Below are positions 6,955 to 9,527 of a stretch of 9,527 nucleotides of DNA, one piece after another. Each line of letters starts with the position of its first letter. Position 1 is the stretch's first letter. The translations under genes and the position numbers were made by a program. Location: contig JALNVO010000100.1 in the NCBI GenBank assembly GCA_023231365.1, forward strand, positions 1 through 9,527. Reading direction: 5' to 3'. The notes below the pieces were generated by a model. The model was given only the letters and a program-made list of their open reading frames with translations. It ran no database searches and had not been told where the DNA came from. Source of the DNA: Fibrobacteraceae bacterium. GTDB taxonomy: Bacteria; Fibrobacterota; Fibrobacteria; Fibrobacterales; Fibrobacteraceae.

Positions 6955-8082
6955 TTGTTTAACGCACTGGTTGCCGTTTTTAAACAAGCATATGCAAAGC
7001 GGAATTTCCCGCTGTGGTTTTTGATATTCGTTCTTCCTATTTCGATGTCTTTTTTAATGTCGCAGCTCTTCTCTTACGAAACGCCGCGGCATTTATCCGT
7101 GGGCGTTGTCGTAGAAGATATGTCACAGCTCTCTATGCGGATTATTCAGGGCCTTCGCGCGAGTTCTGTGGTCAAGTTCGATACGGTTTGTGAAGACTTG
7201 CCACACTGCGAAGCGATGCTTCGTCAGGGCAAGATCTATGCGGTGCTTTACATTCCGGCGGATATGGAGAAGGATGCGCTCCGCTCTGAAACGCCAAAGT
7301 TATCGCTGTATGTAAATGCGCAATCGATGCTCACGGGAAATTTGATTTCTAAAGAGATCCGTTCTGTTGTAGGTGCTGTGGGTGCGAAGTTAGAAAAGAA
7401 GAATATCCCAGAGCCGATTTCGACGGAACTTCACACAATTGGCAATCCGACTTCAAGCTATATATTCTTCTTGCTCATCGGAATTATCGCAGCCATTTTT
7501 CACATTGTCGTAATGAGCTGCGGCGTATTTGTCTTTTCTTGGCCGTTTCGTGAAAAGACGACCTCCGATTGGTATTATGCTGCGAATCAGTCGCCCGTAA
7601 TAGCTGTGCTCGGACGCTATGTCCCGTTGCTTTTTGTTTATTGGCTTGAATTTTTGATTATAACGGTTCTCGTGCGCCATGCTGTTCCGATGAGCAATAT
7701 GGAATTTTATGTGATTGCTGCCGGGGAATTTTTGATGATTGCTGCGTGTTTAGGAATGAGCCTCTCTTTTGTAGGGGTTTCAGGGAGCATGCGCCTTGCA
7801 ACGTCGGCTGCGGGGGTTATCGGCGGCCCGGCTTTTGCCTTTACCGGGCAAACGTTTCCGCTGCTTGCTATGCCCGTATTTGTACAGTGGTTTGCGTTCT
7901 GCTTGCCGTTGACACATTTTTTAAGAGCGCAGTCTGCGATGTTCATTGGCGATGTGGGAATTTCTCACGCAATGGATTCTCTCCAGATTTTGGGTGGGCA
8001 GGTAATCTTCTGGCTTTTGCTTGGCATTGTAACAATGACACATCAGATTAAGAAATATGTGAGGGCCGAAGAAGATGCTTGA
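6955..8082 (+). CDS. ABC-2-type transporter permease (first of a pair)
   Basis: The 375-aa membrane protein has the layout of YhhJ/YbhR-type ABC-2 permeases. A first membrane helix (LWFLIFVLPISMSFLMSQLF, 20-39) is followed by an extracytoplasmic domain of about 130 residues (SVGVVVEDMSQLSMRIIQGL, KIYAVLYIPADMEKD). Further hydrophobic segments lie at about 168-196, 222-244, 252-276, 286-322 and 348-366. The start is TTG at 6955, directly after the in-frame stop of the adaptor at 6949-6951. The next in-frame ATG would remove the first helix, so TTG is preferred although its ribosome site is weak. It overlaps the next permease gene by 8 nt. With that protein it likely forms a heterodimeric inner-membrane channel. 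ABC-2 permeases need an ATPase partner, which is not encoded here. Confidence 0.9.
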   Translation: MFNALVAVFKQAYAKRNFPLWFLIFVLPISMSFLMSQLFSYETPRHLSVGVVVEDMSQLSMRIIQGLRASSVVKFDTVCEDLPHCEAMLRQGKIYAVLYIPADMEKDALRSETPKLSLYVNAQSMLTGNLISKEIRSVVGAVGAKLEKKNIPEPISTELHTIGNPTSSYIFFLLIGIIAAIFHIVVMSCGVFVFSWPFREKTTSDWYYAANQSPVIAVLGRYVPLLFVYWLEFLIITVLVRHAVPMSNMEFYVIAAGEFLMIAACLGMSLSFVGVSGSMRLATSAAGVIGGPAFAFTGQTFPLLAMPVFVQWFAFCLPLTHFLRAQSAMFIGDVGISHAMDSLQILGGQVIFWLLLGIVTMTHQIKKYVRAEEDA

Positions 8083-9310
8083 CATAGTAAAACGGTTCTT
8101 TAAGATTGCATTTAGAGAGTGGACGCTCTTTTATACGGACTCGCTTGCGGTACTTTTGCTTGTCGTCGCTTCGTTAATTTACGCAATCTATTATCCACTT
8201 CCGTATATGAAAGAAATTTCGGAAAAAGTTCCGGCGGGAATTGTCGATCTAGATAGAACGGCCTTTTCCCGTGAACTGATCCGTATGGCAGATGCGACGC
8301 AAGATATTTCTGTCTATAAGGTTTATAATACTTCTGAAGAAGCTAGGGATGACCTCGCCGGCGAAAAAATTTACGGCTATATGGAGATTCCGAAGGGTTA
8401 CGAATCGGAAGTGCGCAAGGGGAGCAATGTAACGCTTGGTGTGTATGGGCATGGAGCGTTCCTAATGCTTTACAGAAATGTGGCGACGGCATTCTCTACG
8501 GTAGCGCTCACTCAGGGGGCTACGGTTAAAGTCAAGCGCTTGGTGGCAAGGGGAAACTCTTTGGCAGAAGCGCAAGCGATACGCGACCCGATACCTGTCC
8601 GCTTTTACAACATGTTCAACGGAATCAATGGCTATGGTGCTTATGTGGTGCCTGCTGTATTGATGCTCGTGCTTCAGCAGAGTTTGCTCATAGGTATTTC
8701 CATTTTGGGTGGCCCGCGCAAGAACCGCCACTTTAAATCGCTCCGCGGAAGAGATCAGCATGAAGACGCTCCCTTCTTCCTTCGCTATTTTGGGCGTTCT
8801 GCGGCATACTTAGTTCATTATTTTAGCTTCATCACCATTTATCATTTTGGCATCTATAACATTTTCGGTTTTCCGCAGCGCGGCGATTTGTTTACGTTGT
8901 TTGCTTTCGGGCTTGCCTTTTTTGGAGCTGTTGTCAACATGGGTATGTGGACAGCTCAATTTTTTGAGCGCCGCGAAACGGGAATGCAAATTTTTCTCTG
9001 CCTCTCGATACCCTTCCTCTTTATGAGCGGATTCAGCTGGCCGCGCTCTTATATGCCTGAATGGATCCAAATTCTGGGAGCGTTTATTCCGACAACCTAT
9101 GCTATTCCTGCCTGGCTTGCGCTAGAAAATATGGGGGCATCGCTGAAGGATGTGTGGCATTATATAATAGACCTCTATCTTCTCGGCGGTTTTTACTTGA
9201 TTCTAGGCTTGACGATTGGTAAACGCCATGATTTTATACGCCATGTATGGGAGCAGAGAGGTTCTCAGCGGCTTGCGGAGCATCTCAAAAAATTCCACCC
9301 GTTCAGTTAA
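8075..9310 (+). CDS. ABC-2-type transporter permease (second of a pair)
   Basis: The 411-aa protein has the same plan as the preceding permease: one N-terminal helix (LAVLLLVVASLIYAIYYPL, 24-42), a periplasmic domain from about 45 to 185 (VPAGIVDLDRTAFSRELIRM, KIYGYMEIPKGYESEVRKG), then membrane segments at about 190-212, 240-265, 272-295, 305-320 and 363-382. The motif FLFMSGFSWPRSYMPEWIQ followed by IPTTYAIPAW is characteristic of the last part of ABC-2 permeases. It differs clearly from its neighbour in sequence, so the two are more likely paired subunits than a recent duplication. The loop at about 213-236 (GPRKNRHFKSLRGRDQHEDA) is very basic and probably cytosolic. GAGG at 8061-8064 may be the ribosome site; the start lies inside the previous gene. 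It is the last gene of the operon. Confidence 0.9.
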   Translation: MLDIVKRFFKIAFREWTLFYTDSLAVLLLVVASLIYAIYYPLPYMKEISEKVPAGIVDLDRTAFSRELIRMADATQDISVYKVYNTSEEARDDLAGEKIYGYMEIPKGYESEVRKGSNVTLGVYGHGAFLMLYRNVATAFSTVALTQGATVKVKRLVARGNSLAEAQAIRDPIPVRFYNMFNGINGYGAYVVPAVLMLVLQQSLLIGISILGGPRKNRHFKSLRGRDQHEDAPFFLRYFGRSAAYLVHYFSFITIYHFGIYNIFGFPQRGDLFTLFAFGLAFFGAVVNMGMWTAQFFERRETGMQIFLCLSIPFLFMSGFSWPRSYMPEWIQILGAFIPTTYAIPAWLALENMGASLKDVWHYIIDLYLLGGFYLILGLTIGKRHDFIRHVWEQRGSQRLAEHLKKFHPFS

Positions 9311-9347
9311 TCCTGCATTCTCGGAACACGTACTATCTCGATTTGCA

Positions 9348-9527
9348 TCAAGCCCAAGAAAGCCAACAACTTCTAGCGGTCACCTCTAAAAATTCATTTT
9401 TGTGACGAGAAGCCGGTTCCCTCCAGGGAACGTCAGGGTTCGAAGAGCCGGACTCTAGGCCGGCCCCGCAGGGGTGAGGATGGAACAACGTGACACCGCA
9501 ACAACGAGAAGCCGGTTCCCTCCAGGG
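9348..9527 (-). CDS. Doubtful open frame: C-terminal end of a possible minus-strand protein, running off the window
   Basis: On the minus strand one frame is open from the right edge to a TGA at 9348-9350, giving 59 residues without an ATG. The 24-base repeat is read in the same frame both times as PWREPASR, 33 codons apart, because 99 is a multiple of three. The composition is odd (many Cys, Trp, Pro, Arg, Ser), with no recognisable domain. Most of it is the translation of GC-rich, hairpin-forming DNA. A protein with 33-residue repeats is conceivable, but a chance open frame over a noncoding repeat is more likely. Confidence 0.15.
   Translation of the reverse strand, partial: PWREPASRCCGVTLFHPHPCGAGLESGSSNPDVPWREPASRHKNEFLEVTARSCWLSWA
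9379..9406. terminator. AT-rich hairpin 3' of the export operon (possible terminator or element boundary)
   Basis: GTCAC (9379-9383) pairs with GTGAC (9402-9406), and inside it AAAAAT (9388-9393) pairs with ATTTTT (9396-9401), leaving CTCT as a bulge on one side. It lies about 70 bases after the stop of the last permease gene. The T-run is within the stem rather than after it, so it is not a classic intrinsic terminator. It sits exactly where the GC-rich repeat block begins and could mark that boundary. Confidence 0.3.
9405..9527. repeat. GC-rich repeat: exact 24-base direct repeat, 99-base period, with internal hairpins
   Basis: The 24 bases at 9405-9428 recur exactly at 9504-9527, where the window ends, so the true repeat may be longer. 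The 99-base unit 9405-9503 contains 63 G or C, visibly richer than the flanking spacer. It can fold into three successive hairpins: GTTCCCT/AGGGAAC (9416-9431), GCCGG/CCGGC (9447-9464) and CCCC/GGGG (9464-9474). A spacer of 75 bases is too long for an ordinary CRISPR array. It may be a tandem array of about 99 bp, a dispersed intergenic repeat, or a structured RNA; which one cannot be decided from one and a quarter copies. Confidence 0.6.

Noticed and set aside
9405..9527. CRISPR array
   Set aside because: Only two copies are visible and the intervening sequence is 75 bases, about twice a usual spacer. It is also strongly self-complementary, and no cas gene is present.
9405..9527. tRNA gene, suggested by GGGTTCGAA at 9436-9444 resembling a T-arm
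   Set aside because: No matching acceptor stem, anticodon arm or correct spacing could be found around it.
9405..9527. Integron attC sites or group II intron end
   Set aside because: No convincing paired core sites of attC type and no recognisable intron 5' end or domain V; no integrase or reverse transcriptase is in view.

Overview
The window carries two co-directional (+ strand) gene sets for the envelope of a Gram-negative bacterium, followed by a short GC-rich repeat region at the right edge. Every confident gene is on the + strand. Two TolC-type outer-membrane proteins, two HlyD-type adaptors and a lipoprotein show a diderm cell. The mix of a VTC-domain protein, a lamin-tail-domain lipoprotein and a TolC/HlyD/ABC-2/ABC-2 cassette, with mid-range GC and AT-rich spacers, fits the Fibrobacter/FCB group best. 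That placement is inference from gene content; no rRNA or other marker gene is present.

Region 1 (2-4369) is a tightly coupled set of four genes. It starts inside a HlyD-like adaptor cut by the window edge. A divergent TolC-like protein, a VTC-domain protein (polyphosphate-polymerase fold) and a secreted lipoprotein with three lamin-tail domains follow. All three junctions are 4-base ATGA overlaps, so translation is probably coupled. The inner-membrane partner of the adaptor, if there is one, must lie to the left of the window.

Region 2 (4370-4502) is a 133-base AT-rich spacer. It contains the octamer AATGCTTT once and its reverse complement AAAGCATT twice, which may be an operator or a weak terminator. 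It separates the two operons.

Region 3 (4503-9310) is a four-gene export operon: a TolC-family outer-membrane channel, a HlyD-family adaptor, and two different ABC-2-type permeases. Spacings are 1 nt, 3 nt and an 8-nt overlap. Together they suggest a trans-envelope efflux or export machine. No ATPase gene is seen in the window.

Region 4 (9311-9527) has no confident gene. It holds an AT-rich hairpin that abuts an abruptly GC-rich block. In that block a 24-base sequence occurs twice exactly, 99 bases apart, and the stretch between the copies can form three consecutive hairpins. The block runs off the window and is probably the edge of a repeat array or dispersed intergenic element. The minus strand is open in one frame across it, but whether it is coding is doubtful.
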